Below, in pieces: positions 38,760-47,661 of a DNA stretch of 64,000 nt. Location: positions 99,505 to 163,504 of the forward strand of contig NZ_NFJT01000005.1 in NCBI RefSeq assembly GCF_002160015.1, written 5' to 3'. A program made the position numbers and the translations under genes. The stretch is from Anaerofilum sp. An201. GTDB lineage: Bacteria > Bacillota > Clostridia > Oscillospirales > Ruminococcaceae. The notes under the pieces were generated by a model, which did no database searches, was not told the origin of the DNA, and saw nothing but the letters and a program-made list of their open reading frames with translations. Positions within the stretch are counted from its first letter, which is position 1. The number at the start of each line of letters is the position of its first letter.

Positions 38760-40112
38760 TCAGCAGCCTTGTTTTTCCAGTTTCCGCAGCAGGAGCAGGA
38801 ACATCGCGAGGCACAAAACGCCCTTCACCACACTGGAGATGGTGATGCTCCACCAGATGCCGCACAGCCCCAGCGCAGTGGCTGTGAGCAGCATGGCCAT
38901 CGGGATGCGGGCGACGGTGAAGGTGCTGCACACCACGGCCGGAGCCAGCGTGCGGCCCACGCCCGCAAAGGCGCCCACCACCACCGACTCCCAGCACATG
39001 AACAGCTGGGAATAGGCCAGGATCTCCAGGTAGTCCACGCCCATCTGCACCACGGCAGGCTCGTCGATGAAGATCGAGAAGATGGGCTGCGCAAGCACCA
39101 GCAGGAGGGCGGTGGTGAACAGCCCCCACGCCGAGATCAGGCCCAGCGCCGTGAAAAACCCGCGCCTGGCACGGGGAAGGTCCCGCGCGCCCCAGTTCTG
39201 GGCCACAAAGCTGTTCACCGCCGCCGCGAAGCCGTCGGCGGTGATCCAGGTGATCGACTCCACCTGGCTGCCCACCTTCTGCACCGCCACCGCCTCGTCG
39301 CCGAAGCCGGCCACCATGCGGGAGATGACCATCGAGATCAGCGGGAACAGCGCGTTCTGGAAGGCGGCCGGCAGGCTGAGGGAGGCGATGTCGGCCATTT
39401 TGGAGAAGTCGGGCCGGGAGAAGGGGCGCACATGGCACAGCAGGTGCCGGTCGCGCAGAGCGGCCGCCAAAAACTGCGCCGCCACCAGCAGCTGCCCCAG
39501 CACGGTGGCGATCCCGGCGCCCACCGCGCCCAGCGCCGGGAGGGGGCCCAGGCCGAAGATGAACAGCGGGTCGAGCACGATGTTGGCCACAAGGCCCACC
39601 GCGTTGATGCGGAAGGGGGTGCGGCTGTCGCCGGTGACGGTGAGCAGGGCGGTCAGCAGCTGGGAGAAAAAGACCAGCGGCATGCCCAGGCCGATCACCT
39701 GCAGATAGCGCTGGGCATTCAGCACCACCTGGGGGCTGTTGAGCTTGAAAAAGCCGATGAGGCCCGGCGCAAAGCCCACCAGCACCGCGCCGTAGACCAC
39801 CGCCATCGCCATGCACATCTGGATGGAGGCGCAGGCGTACTTGACCGCGCCCTCTTCGTTCCCGGCGCCCAGGCAGTGCCCCACACGCACCTGGCCGCCC
39901 ACACGGGCCAGCGCCACCAGCCCGCTGGACAGCCAGTTGAACATACCGGCCACCCCCACCGCCGCCACCGCGCCGGCACTGACACGGCCGATCCAGATCA
40001 TGTCGGTGAGGTTGTAGGCCATCTGCACCAGCGAGGTGGCCATCAGCGGCAGCGCCAGCTGCATCAGCGCCCGGCCGATGGGCCCGCCGCGCAGATCCAC
40101 ACGTTTTTCCAT
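38760..40112 (-). CDS. MATE family efflux transporter
   Basis: A 450-residue protein with about twelve membrane segments, starting at ATG 40110-40112 after AAAGGAAAACGAT. Its halves begin LMQLALPLMATSLVQMAYNLTDMIWIGRVS and ASLSLPAAFQNALFPLISMVIS. A longer upstream frame overlaps the SNF gene and is rejected. It is only distantly similar to the first MATE protein. It follows the SNF transporter by 20 bases and is probably co-transcribed with it. Confidence 0.9.
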   Translation of the reverse strand: MEKRVDLRGGPIGRALMQLALPLMATSLVQMAYNLTDMIWIGRVSAGAVAAVGVAGMFNWLSSGLVALARVGGQVRVGHCLGAGNEEGAVKYACASIQMCMAMAVVYGAVLVGFAPGLIGFFKLNSPQVVLNAQRYLQVIGLGMPLVFFSQLLTALLTVTGDSRTPFRINAVGLVANIVLDPLFIFGLGPLPALGAVGAGIATVLGQLLVAAQFLAAALRDRHLLCHVRPFSRPDFSKMADIASLSLPAAFQNALFPLISMVISRMVAGFGDEAVAVQKVGSQVESITWITADGFAAAVNSFVAQNWGARDLPRARRGFFTALGLISAWGLFTTALLLVLAQPIFSIFIDEPAVVQMGVDYLEILAYSQLFMCWESVVVGAFAGVGRTLAPAVVCSTFTVARIPMAMLLTATALGLCGIWWSITISSVVKGVLCLAMFLLLLRKLEKQGC

Positions 40113-40132
40113 ATCGTTTTCCTTTCCAAAAA

Positions 40133-41449
40133 TCATCCAATGCCGCCCAGCTTCAGGCCCAGCACGAACACCAGGGCCGTCAGCGGGATATACACCCACT
40201 TGGCCACCGGCAAAAACCAGCGCGGCAGCGCATGTTTTCTCCCCTGCTCCAGCTGGGCGCGGATGGTTTTCCCGGGCAGCACCCAGTAGATCATCACGGC
40301 GCCCAGCAGCGCGCCGAAGGGGACCACGCCGATGGTGATGAAGTCCATCCAGCTGCTCATCCACGGCTCATACTCCAGGAACAGGCCCGCGCCGAACACA
40401 ACGGCCGCCACCAGCGCGATGGCGCCCTTGCGCGGCAGATGCAGGTGGGTGGTGACCGCCTCGGCGCACACCTCGAACATGTTCACCAGCGAGGTGACGC
40501 CGGCGAACAGCACGCTGGCAAAGAACAGCGCCGCGAACAGGCTGCCCAGCGGCATCTGGGCGAACACCCTGGGCAGGGTGATGAACATCAGCGGCGGACC
40601 GCTGGTGGGGTCGAGGCCAAAGGCGAACACCGCCGGGATGATGGCAAAGCCGGACACCAGCGCGGCCACCGTATCCAGCAGGGCGGTGAGGGCCGACAGA
40701 TGGGGGATGTCCTCGCTTTTGGACAGATAGCTGCCGTAGATGATCATGCCGCTGCCGGTGATGGACAGGCTGAAGAAGGCCTGGCCCATCGCCATCACCC
40801 AGGTCTCGATGCGGCCCAGCGCCTCCCAGCGGGGGATCAGCAGATATCGATAGCCCTCCACCGCACCGGGCAAAAACGCCACCCGCACCGCCAGCACCGC
40901 GAACAGCACGAAGAAAGCGGGCATGAGGATCTTGTTCATCCGCTCGATGCCCTTGAGCACGCCGGCGCACAGCACCAGGGCGGTGAGCACCACCACCGCC
41001 AGATGCCACGGCACACTGCCGAAATGGCCGGTGCCGGCGGCGAAGAAGGCGGCGCTGTCGGATTTCACCAGCTGGCCGGTGGCCGACGCAGCCAGGCTGC
41101 GCAGCACCCAGCCCACGATGATGGCATATCCGATGGCGATGCCGAAGCTGCCCAGCAGGGGGATCACGCCGATGGCCCCGCCGTGCTTTCTGCCGCGGCT
41201 CTCGGCGGCCCAGTGATAGCTGCCCACCGGTCCGGTGCCGGTGGCGCGGCCCAGGGCGAACTCGCCCGACAGCCCCACCGCGCCGAACAGCGCCACGAAC
41301 AGGAAATACGGGACGAGGAAGGCGGCGCCTCCATAGCTGCCCAGACGGTAGGGGAACATCCAGATGTTGCCCATACCCACGGCCGAGCCGACACTGGCCA
41401 GCAGAAATCCTGCCCGCGACGCAAAGCGGGGCGGCTGATGATGTTTCAT
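40133..41449 (-). CDS. Neurotransmitter:sodium symporter (SNF) family transporter
   Basis: A 438-residue, eleven-to-twelve-helix Na+-coupled transporter starting at ATG 41447-41449. LeuT-fold signatures are visible: ASRAGFLLASVGSAVGMGNIWMFPY with unwound TM1, GGAAFLVPYF, and in TM6 GQAFFSLSITGSGMIIYGSYL. Bacterial members carry amino acids such as tryptophan, tyrosine or leucine. The substrate is unknown. Its co-orientation with a MATE exporter is not informative about function. Confidence 0.93.
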   Translation of the reverse strand: MKHHQPPRFASRAGFLLASVGSAVGMGNIWMFPYRLGSYGGAAFLVPYFLFVALFGAVGLSGEFALGRATGTGPVGSYHWAAESRGRKHGGAIGVIPLLGSFGIAIGYAIIVGWVLRSLAASATGQLVKSDSAAFFAAGTGHFGSVPWHLAVVVLTALVLCAGVLKGIERMNKILMPAFFVLFAVLAVRVAFLPGAVEGYRYLLIPRWEALGRIETWVMAMGQAFFSLSITGSGMIIYGSYLSKSEDIPHLSALTALLDTVAALVSGFAIIPAVFAFGLDPTSGPPLMFITLPRVFAQMPLGSLFAALFFASVLFAGVTSLVNMFEVCAEAVTTHLHLPRKGAIALVAAVVFGAGLFLEYEPWMSSWMDFITIGVVPFGALLGAVMIYWVLPGKTIRAQLEQGRKHALPRWFLPVAKWVYIPLTALVFVLGLKLGGIG

Positions 41450-41593
41450 ACGATACACGACTCCTTTTTCACATTGCAGGGCGCAAAAGCCCAGACGGCT
41501 ATCAGTGTATCATATCCGCCCGAAAAAAGCAAAAAGCAGACGGCTCAGCCTCTCGATAAAGGTCGTTTGGAAAACAGGGCGAGGTAAAAATAA

Positions 41594-41630
41594 TGTCAGG
41601 ATTCACGGGTATGTACCGGGAATCCTGACA
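41594..41630. other. Inverted repeat upstream of the SNF gene
   Basis: TGTCAGGATTC (41594-41604) pairs with GAATCCTGACA (41620-41630). It has no T-run and sits next to the terminator at 41641. Confidence 0.5.
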
Positions 41631-41640
41631 CCTTGACAGA

Positions 41641-41689
41641 AAAAACACCTGATTTTGTGTGCGCAGTGCGCAAAATCAGGTGTTTTTTC
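41641..41689. terminator. Strong bidirectional terminator after the kdu operon
   Basis: An 18-base-pair perfect stem from AAAAAACACCTGATTTTG to CAAAATCAGGTGTTTTTT (41641-41658 with 41672-41689). The rest of 41690-41843 holds smaller GC-rich hairpins and no gene. Confidence 0.8.
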
Positions 41690-41843
41690 GCCGGAAAAGG
41701 GTACTGGGGGAAACCAAATAAGCATCCCCCGTGCAAAGCGCGGGTGGTGCGTTTGGTGTCCCCCAGAAAGCTGGCGAAGCAATTCGCCAGCCGCATCCGC
41801 GCCCCACAGCGGGGCGCGGCAGACAGTTCAGTTTCCCGAAAAA

Positions 41844-42644
41844 TCAGGAGGGCTGCTTGCCGATGTAGGCAGCGATGCCGCCGTCCACATACAGGATCAG
41901 GCCGTTCACGAAATCGGAAGCGGAAGAGGACAGGAACACGGCGGGGCCGGCCAGGTCCTCGGGCTCGCCCCAGCGGTTGGCAGGGGTCTTGGCCAGGATG
42001 AACTGGTCGAAGGGATGACGGCTGCCGTCGGCCTGCGGCTCACGCAGGGGAGCGGTCTGCGGGGTGGCGATGTAGCCGGGTCCAATGCCGTTGCACTGGA
42101 TGTTGTACTGGCCGTACTCGGAAGCGATGTTCTTGGTGAGCATCTTCAGGCCGCCCTTGGCAGCAGCGTAGGCGGAAACGGTCTCGCGGCCGAACTCGCT
42201 CATCATCGAGCAGATGTTGATGATCTTGCCGCCGCCCTTCTTGATCATGCTGGGGATCACGGCCTTGGCGCAGATGAAGGGAGCGTTCAGGTCCACGTCG
42301 ATCACCTTGCGGAAATCGGAAGCGGCCATCTCGATCATCGGGATGCGCTTGATGATGCCGGCGTTGTTCACCAGAATGTCGACCACGCCAACCTCTTCCT
42401 CGATCTTCTTCACCATCGCCTGCACGGCGTCCTCATCGGTCACGTCGCAGACGTAGCCGTGGGCCTCGATGCCCTCGGCCTTGTAGGCGGCGATGCCCTT
42501 GTTCATCAGCTCCTCGTTGATGTCGTTGAAGCAGATGGTGGCGCCGCAGCCGGCCAGGCCCTTGGCGATGGCAAAGCCGATGCCGTAGGAAGCGCCGGTT
42601 ACCAGAGCAACTTTGCCGGTGAGGTCAAAAGCTTTCAGATCCAT
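41844..42644 (-). CDS. KduD/gluconate 5-dehydrogenase-like SDR
   Basis: A 266-residue short-chain dehydrogenase starting at ATG 42642-42644 after AAGGAGG. The cofactor site is TGASYGIG (about residues 16-23), NNAG follows in VDILVNNAGI, and the catalytic Ser-Tyr-Lys lie in ICSMMSE and YAAAK. The sequence is closest in feel to gluconate 5-dehydrogenase and 2-deoxy-D-gluconate 3-dehydrogenase (KduD). Because kduI is directly upstream, reduction of 3-deoxy-D-glycero-2,5-hexodiulosonate to KDG is the likely reaction. Confidence 0.85.
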   Translation of the reverse strand: MDLKAFDLTGKVALVTGASYGIGFAIAKGLAGCGATICFNDINEELMNKGIAAYKAEGIEAHGYVCDVTDEDAVQAMVKKIEEEVGVVDILVNNAGIIKRIPMIEMAASDFRKVIDVDLNAPFICAKAVIPSMIKKGGGKIINICSMMSEFGRETVSAYAAAKGGLKMLTKNIASEYGQYNIQCNGIGPGYIATPQTAPLREPQADGSRHPFDQFILAKTPANRWGEPEDLAGPAVFLSSSASDFVNGLILYVDGGIAAYIGKQPS

Positions 42645-42702
42645 TGTGATAATCCTCCTTGATTCGTTATTTTCCTGTTATCTATCGCACAAAACCGCGT
42701 GT

Positions 42703-43545
42703 TCAGCGCAGCTCGGTGGTGGGGATGACGTCCATGTCGTCGAACTCCTGGTTCTCGCCGCCCATGGCCCAGATGAAGGTGTAGTTGGAGGTGCCGGCGC
42801 CGGAATGGATGCTCCAGCTGGGGCTGATCACGGCCTCCTCGTTCTGCATCACGATGTGGCGGGTCTCGTTGCCCTCGCCCATCATGTGGAACACAACGTT
42901 GCCTTCGGGGATCTCAAAGTAGGTGTACACCTCCATGCGGCGCTCGTGGGTGTGAGCGGGCATGGTGTTCCAGACGCTGCCCGGCTCCAGGCAGGTCATG
43001 CCCATCGACAGCTGGCAGGTCTTCAGCACGCTGGGATGGATGAACTGGTTGATCACGCGCTTGTTGCTGGTCTCCATCGCGCCCAGGGGCTTCTTGGCAG
43101 CGTCCTCGATCTTGATCAGGCGGGTCTCGTAGCTGCAGTGCGCGGGAGCGGACACCATGTAGAACTTGGCGGGTTTCTCGGCGTCGTTGCTGCTGAACAG
43201 CACCTCTTTGGCGCCCATGGTGATGTACAGGCAGTCCTTGTAGCCCAGCTCGTAGACGGTGCCGTCCACGCTGATCTTGCCGTCGCCGCCGATGTTGAAG
43301 ATGCCGATCTCACGGCGCTCCAGCAGGAAGTGGGTGCCGAAGTTGTGCCACACGTCGATGCCCTTGTCGATGGACACGGTCTCGTGCACAGGCATGCAGC
43401 CCATGGTCACCATGCGGTCCACGTGGCTGTAGACAGCCACCACTTCGTCGGCCTTGTACAGGCCGGTGATCAGGAACTCGCCCCGGGTCTCCTCGGTGGT
43501 ATAACGCTTGAAGTCGCGCTGGTTGCAGGAATAGCGGATATCCAT
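42703..43545 (-). CDS. kduI: 5-keto-4-deoxyuronate isomerase
   Basis: A 280-residue cupin-type isomerase starting at ATG 43543-43545 with AGGAGG upstream. It converts 4-deoxy-L-threo-5-hexosulose uronate, from unsaturated uronates of pectin or glycosaminoglycans. The metal site motif PAHTHERRMEVYTYFE and the N-terminal GEFLITGLYKADEV segment are typical. With the following dehydrogenase it forms the two middle steps of uronate breakdown. No lyase, hydrolase, KDG kinase or aldolase gene is in the window. Confidence 0.94.
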   Translation of the reverse strand: MDIRYSCNQRDFKRYTTEETRGEFLITGLYKADEVVAVYSHVDRMVTMGCMPVHETVSIDKGIDVWHNFGTHFLLERREIGIFNIGGDGKISVDGTVYELGYKDCLYITMGAKEVLFSSNDAEKPAKFYMVSAPAHCSYETRLIKIEDAAKKPLGAMETSNKRVINQFIHPSVLKTCQLSMGMTCLEPGSVWNTMPAHTHERRMEVYTYFEIPEGNVVFHMMGEGNETRHIVMQNEEAVISPSWSIHSGAGTSNYTFIWAMGGENQEFDDMDVIPTTELR

Positions 43546-43600
43546 TGCAGATGTACCTCCTGATTATATATTTTGTATCCCGCGGGGCGTCTCCCCGCCT

Positions 43601-43651
43601 CTCGTATACAATATACCATCTTGTATTCTAATTTGCAATATGGATACAAGC
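43601..43651 (-). promoter_or_regulatory. kduI promoter with operator shared with the GntR gene
   Basis: Reading leftward, TTGCAA, 17 bases, TATATT, then TGTATACGA at the expected start. The upstream arms CTTGTATCC and GAATACAAG form an inverted repeat around the -35. The whole block matches the GntR promoter at 10335 in about 35 of 46 bases with identical -35/-10 spacing. Confidence 0.65.
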
Positions 43652-43802
43652 ACAATTTTGCAGCTGCTTTTTTGGGCATCCTGTTCACCGGCAAAGCAAA
43701 CGCCCGCCTTTTGCTGCAAAAAGCGGGCGCAGGATGCGATTTTGTGTGTTTGTGCAGGGGGCGGCGCGGCGGATGCTCCCCGGAAGGCGCGGCGGGGAAG
43801 GC

Positions 43803-44357
43803 TTATTCTGCGTCCAGCGGCAGCGCCATCTGTATCAGATCGCACCAGTGGCCGTCGGACATCCGGAAGCCGCGGGGAATGCGGCCGAACTCCACAAAGC
43901 CCTTTTTCCGGTAGAGCGCCTGGGCGCGCTCGTTTTCGGCGCAGACATCCAGCTCCAGCTGCACAAAGCCCATCCGCTTTGCCGCCGCGATGGCCTCGTC
44001 CATCAGCAGGCTGGCCAGCCCTTTCCCCCACACCTCGCGGCGCAGGCCGATGCCCACCGAGGCGCGGTGACGGGTCTTGGCGCGGTCGGCCACGCAGTAG
44101 ATGCCCACGTTGCCCAGCACCCGGCCGTCCTGCACGGCGGAGATCATCATGGCCAGCGGGTCGGTGCGCTGCTCCTCCAGCAGGGCGCGCTCCCGCTCGG
44201 GCGTGAAGGTGACCTCTTCGGGTGTGCGCATCATATACTCGGTCTCGGCGCTCAGCGTGCGCAGATAGTCGATCATGGCTTCGGCCAGCTCCGGGCCGGG
44301 GCTCTGCATCACAAAGCGCAGGCCGCCGCGCTGGGCTCCACGGGCGGGATATTCCAT
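43803..44357 (-). CDS. GNAT family N-acetyltransferase
   Basis: A 184-residue protein. ATG 44355-44357 is chosen over a GTG three codons upstream that lies on the ribosome binding site. The acetyl-CoA loop is in VGIGLRREVWGKGLASLLMDEAI, and the C-terminal LDVCAENERAQALYRKKGFVEFG is typical of RimJ/RimL-like or general GNAT proteins. Substrate unknown. Confidence 0.9.
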   Translation of the reverse strand: MEYPARGAQRGGLRFVMQSPGPELAEAMIDYLRTLSAETEYMMRTPEEVTFTPERERALLEEQRTDPLAMMISAVQDGRVLGNVGIYCVADRAKTRHRASVGIGLRREVWGKGLASLLMDEAIAAAKRMGFVQLELDVCAENERAQALYRKKGFVEFGRIPRGFRMSDGHWCDLIQMALPLDAE

Positions 44358-44433
44358 AAAAAGCACATCCTTTCAGAGGTTTTGTTGTGCTCTATGGTAC
44401 ACCCCGCCGCCGGGGGTGTCAAGTTACGGAAGA

Positions 44434-44862
44434 TTACAGAAAGTTCTTCAGCTCTTCCACATTGCGCTCTTCAAACTGCTGGAGCCGCTGGGCGATGCCC
44501 TGCACCTCGGCTGAGGCGCGCGGGTTGTCGCGCAGCGCCTTCACACAGTCCACCGTGCCCATGCCGCTGCCCTGGATGAGCATGTCGGCCAGATGGCGGG
44601 TGGAGCGGTCGGTGATGGTCTTGCCGGCGATGGCCACCGCCGTACCCATCCTGGTCAGCGCGCTCTGCTTTTCGGGGGTGGCCCCCATCCGCGCCAGCGC
44701 GGCGCGCGCTTCGGCGTCCAGCCGGGCAAAGCCCTGCTTCTGGATGGCAAGGCTGGAGCGGAATGCCTCGTTGTCGGTCGCGTCCATGATCTGGTCCAGC
44801 GTGCTGGTGCCCATCTCGGTGTTTTTCAGCACGGCGTTCAGCAAGGAAATATCGTCGTTCAT
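44434..44862 (-). CDS. Uncharacterised helical protein (142 residues)
   Basis: It starts at ATG 44860-44862 with GGGGG upstream. The sequence is entirely helical in character, with no signal peptide or Cys, and with repeated hydrophobic heptads (ISLLNAVLKNTEMGTSTLDQI, LIQGSGMGTVDCVKAL). The pattern recalls four-helix-bundle proteins of the DUF2383 or ferritin-like kind, but metal-binding residues are not evident. Function unknown. It lies between the GNAT and phosphoesterase genes. Confidence 0.6.
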   Translation of the reverse strand: MNDDISLLNAVLKNTEMGTSTLDQIMDATDNEAFRSSLAIQKQGFARLDAEARAALARMGATPEKQSALTRMGTAVAIAGKTITDRSTRHLADMLIQGSGMGTVDCVKALRDNPRASAEVQGIAQRLQQFEERNVEELKNFL

Positions 44863-44920
44863 GCACAGATCCCCCTTTCGTTTGTCCACAGTATGGGCAG
44901 ACCGGAAGGGAGCTATGCAT

Positions 44921-45520
44921 TCAAGGCTCGTATTCCAGCACGAACCGCTCGTAGGCGTTGATGACCTCGGTGTGGACGTAGTGGTCCCGGCGGGGAATCT
45001 TCTGGCCGTAGTTCATGTGCATGTGGCCGTGGACGAAATAGCGCGGGCGGTACTGCTCCATCAGGTCGTTGAACACCTGGAAGCCGCGGTGGGGCAGGTC
45101 GGTGGCGTCGTTCAGGCCGCAGGCGGGCGCGTGGGTGAGCAGGATGTCGAAGCCCCTCTTGCGCCGCAGCTGCCACCACAGCTTCCGCACCCGGGCGCGC
45201 ATCTGACGCTCGGTGAACTGGTAGTTTCCGTGCGGGTTGTAGCGCATCGACCCGCCCAGTCCCAGAATGCGGACCCCTCCGTATTCATAGATGGTGTCGT
45301 CGATGCACTCGCAGCCCTCGGGCGGGGTGATGTCGTAGCGGTCGTCGTGGTTCCCGTGGACATACAGCACCTTCGCGTGGCTGCAGGTGGCCAGAAAGGT
45401 GAGGTATCGCGGGTTCAGATCCCCGCAGGAGAGGATCAGGTCGATGTCGGCCAGCTTTTCGGGCTTGTAGTAGTCCCACAGGTATTTGGATTCTTCGTCG
45501 GCGATCAGCAGAATCTTCAT
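44921..45520 (-). CDS. Metallophosphoesterase (calcineurin-like)
   Basis: A 199-residue enzyme. Of two ATGs six bases apart, I prefer 45518-45520 (MKILLIADEES). Metal-site motifs occur in order: IADEESKYLW (a variant first motif with Glu after Asp), LSCGDLNPRYL, VHGNHDDRY, LLTHAPACG and FVHGHMHMNYG. It is probably a phosphodiesterase of unknown substrate. It starts just after the BMP gene and is probably its operon partner. Confidence 0.85.
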   Translation of the reverse strand: MKILLIADEESKYLWDYYKPEKLADIDLILSCGDLNPRYLTFLATCSHAKVLYVHGNHDDRYDITPPEGCECIDDTIYEYGGVRILGLGGSMRYNPHGNYQFTERQMRARVRKLWWQLRRKRGFDILLTHAPACGLNDATDLPHRGFQVFNDLMEQYRPRYFVHGHMHMNYGQKIPRRDHYVHTEVINAYERFVLEYEP

Positions 45521-45536
45521 CGGCATTCGTCCTCGC

Positions 45537-47495
45537 TCACAGGATGCGCGGCGCGACGTCCTGCTGGTTCACGCCCTGCAGCTGCACCAGCGGCTTTGCC
45601 TCTTCGATGAGCTGGTCCATGGTGGGGATGCTGCCGATCACGTTGTCGGCCAGCCAGTCCATGCGGATCACTTCGTCGGGCGAGAGCTTCTTGGGCTCCT
45701 GCCGGCCGTTTGTGCCCAGCGCGCTGAAGGGGGCGGCGGTGTCGTCCTGGCCGCGCACGCCGGCGAACGGGTCGAACTCGCTGGTGCAGATGGTGCGCCG
45801 CAGCAGCTGCACCAGACGCCGGGTGGGCTGCGGCAAACTGCGCGACAGCAGCACGTCCACCACGCCCGACGCCATGCCCCACCAGTAGTTGATGGCGCGG
45901 GCGTCGCCGTCCTCGTTCTCCCAGGTGCCGTTGAAGATGCTCTGGATGATGCGCACATAGAACTCGCCCCAGTGCCAGAACGGCATGGCGATGTCCTGCA
46001 CGGCGCCGTCCGGCGCGATGCGGTAGAGGCCGTATTTGCAGGAGTCGTTGTTGGGGTTGCGCATGTCCTGGCTGGAGATCAGGCCGACGCCCCGCTCGGC
46101 AAACCGGCGGTCGATGTCCACGCCCTTGACGGCGGTCCATTCCAGATACACCCTGGCGCGGGGGTTCACCATCTGCGCGCCCAGCGCAAAGGCGTTGATG
46201 CCGGCCGTCATGCCGAAGGTGGGATAGGTGGCCACATAGCCGATGCGGTTGTCGTCGGCCAATGCGCCCGCGATGGCGCCCACGATGAATTTGGCCTCGT
46301 GGATGCGGCCGTAGTAGGTGCGGATATAGGGGTGCGACATGTTGATGGAGCAGTTCAGGATGCGCACCTTGGGGTGCTTCACCGCCATTTTCAGGCTGGC
46401 GTCCATCAGCTTGGGGGTGGTGGTGAACAGCACCTCGCAGCCCTCGTCGATGGCGCGCTGGATGGTGTCGAGGTCGTCCACGCCCACCTGCACGTTGTCG
46501 TAGCACACCGTCTCCACCTTGTCGGGGAAGGCCAGCTCCAGCTGGCGGCGTCCAAACTCGTGCGCGTAGGTCCAGCCGGAGGTCTCGGCCGATTTTTCGT
46601 GGATGAAGCCCACCTTCAGATGGGTGATCTCGGGGGCGAACAGCTTTTCGATCAGCGAGGGCTTGGCCGGCGCGGCCTCCGACGGCTCCATCGACAGCTC
46701 CACCGCCGAGTCCTCGGCCAGCGCGCGGATCTCGATCCACATCTGGGACAGGTCCTTTTTGATCTCGGCCACCGATTTCTGCTGGGCCGTCTCATACGGG
46801 TACACCTTGGCGTAGGTCAGCATGGCGTCGGCCGGGGTGATGCCCAGCTTTTCGCCGCCCAGCGCGTTGAATGCCTCGGAAAACCGCAGGTACACCGAGA
46901 ACAGCATCGAACGCTCGTCCTCGGTCCACACCTCGCCCGGCGCCTTGCCGGTGGCCTTCACCAGCCGCGCAAAGCTGCCTTCGTGGGTGAACCACAGGTA
47001 GTTCACGCCGGTGAGGCGGTAGAAGTCCATGAATTCATAATAGATGCGGTTCTCAAGGCTCTCGTTGCGGCGGGGGACCAGACGGATGACCTTGCCCGGG
47101 ATCGAGGCCGCCCCGAAGTATTTCAGCACGCTGACCCGCTTGTTGCCCTCCTGCACATAGAACCGGTTCATGAATTCATAGGCAAGAATGGGATCGCGGA
47201 TGCCCTCCTGCAGATGCGAGTCGCACAGCGTCTGCCACTTGCGGGCAAACTCGGTGGTCTCGCCCAGCAGCGGCATGAAGTTGCGCGCAAAGGCGGTCTT
47301 TCGTCCCTCGGTCTTGGTGCCCACGATCTGGGCCGCCGGAATGCTCACCACCCCCAGCTCCACCGTGGAGATGATATCGCTGTTTTCCAGAATATCATCC
47401 AGCACCTGCAGGTAGGGATAGGCGCCCTTGGATACACAGGAGCGGAAAAGCTTTTTGCCCTTGGCCAGCGCGCCGCGGTATTCTTCCATATTCAT
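45537..47495 (-). CDS. ParB-like/BMP (PnrA-type) two-domain protein, apparently cytoplasmic
   Basis: A 652-residue protein from ATG 47493-47495; a longer frame upstream lacks a start signal and overlaps another gene. The first 140 residues contain a ParB/sulfiredoxin-like segment (DPILAYE, then FYVQEGNKRVSVLKYFG and IPGKVIRLVP). The C-terminal half (from about residue 320, LKVGFIHEKSAETSGWTYAH) is a BMP/PnrA/Med periplasmic-binding fold. There is no signal peptide or lipobox, unlike transport receptors of this family. A ligand-sensing intracellular role, as for Bacillus Med, seems more likely than transport. Confidence 0.78.
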   Translation of the reverse strand: MNMEEYRGALAKGKKLFRSCVSKGAYPYLQVLDDILENSDIISTVELGVVSIPAAQIVGTKTEGRKTAFARNFMPLLGETTEFARKWQTLCDSHLQEGIRDPILAYEFMNRFYVQEGNKRVSVLKYFGAASIPGKVIRLVPRRNESLENRIYYEFMDFYRLTGVNYLWFTHEGSFARLVKATGKAPGEVWTEDERSMLFSVYLRFSEAFNALGGEKLGITPADAMLTYAKVYPYETAQQKSVAEIKKDLSQMWIEIRALAEDSAVELSMEPSEAAPAKPSLIEKLFAPEITHLKVGFIHEKSAETSGWTYAHEFGRRQLELAFPDKVETVCYDNVQVGVDDLDTIQRAIDEGCEVLFTTTPKLMDASLKMAVKHPKVRILNCSINMSHPYIRTYYGRIHEAKFIVGAIAGALADDNRIGYVATYPTFGMTAGINAFALGAQMVNPRARVYLEWTAVKGVDIDRRFAERGVGLISSQDMRNPNNDSCKYGLYRIAPDGAVQDIAMPFWHWGEFYVRIIQSIFNGTWENEDGDARAINYWWGMASGVVDVLLSRSLPQPTRRLVQLLRRTICTSEFDPFAGVRGQDDTAAPFSALGTNGRQEPKKLSPDEVIRMDWLADNVIGSIPTMDQLIEEAKPLVQLQGVNQQDVAPRIL

Positions 47496-47587
47496 ACTTG
47501 TCTGTTTCCCCCTTTGCACAAGCAGCCGTTCTGTTTTCAGTTTACCGTTTGTACAGGCAAAATGCAAGCAAAAAAGGGCGTTCTGCC

Positions 47588-47616
47588 TTGCGCGCGGGAC
47601 CCGGCGGGGGTATAAT
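47588..47616 (+). promoter_or_regulatory. Promoter of the M20 gene
   Basis: TTGCGC (47588-47593), 17 bases, TATAAT (47611-47616). Confidence 0.55.
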
Positions 47617-47661
47617 AGCCGTTGAAAACAGGCCGCACAGCGGCGAAAAGGGGAGTTTTGT

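Noticed and set aside
38760..40364. Longer MATE frame
   Set aside because: The extra N-terminus overlaps the SNF gene in another frame; the ATG at 40112 has the ribosome site.
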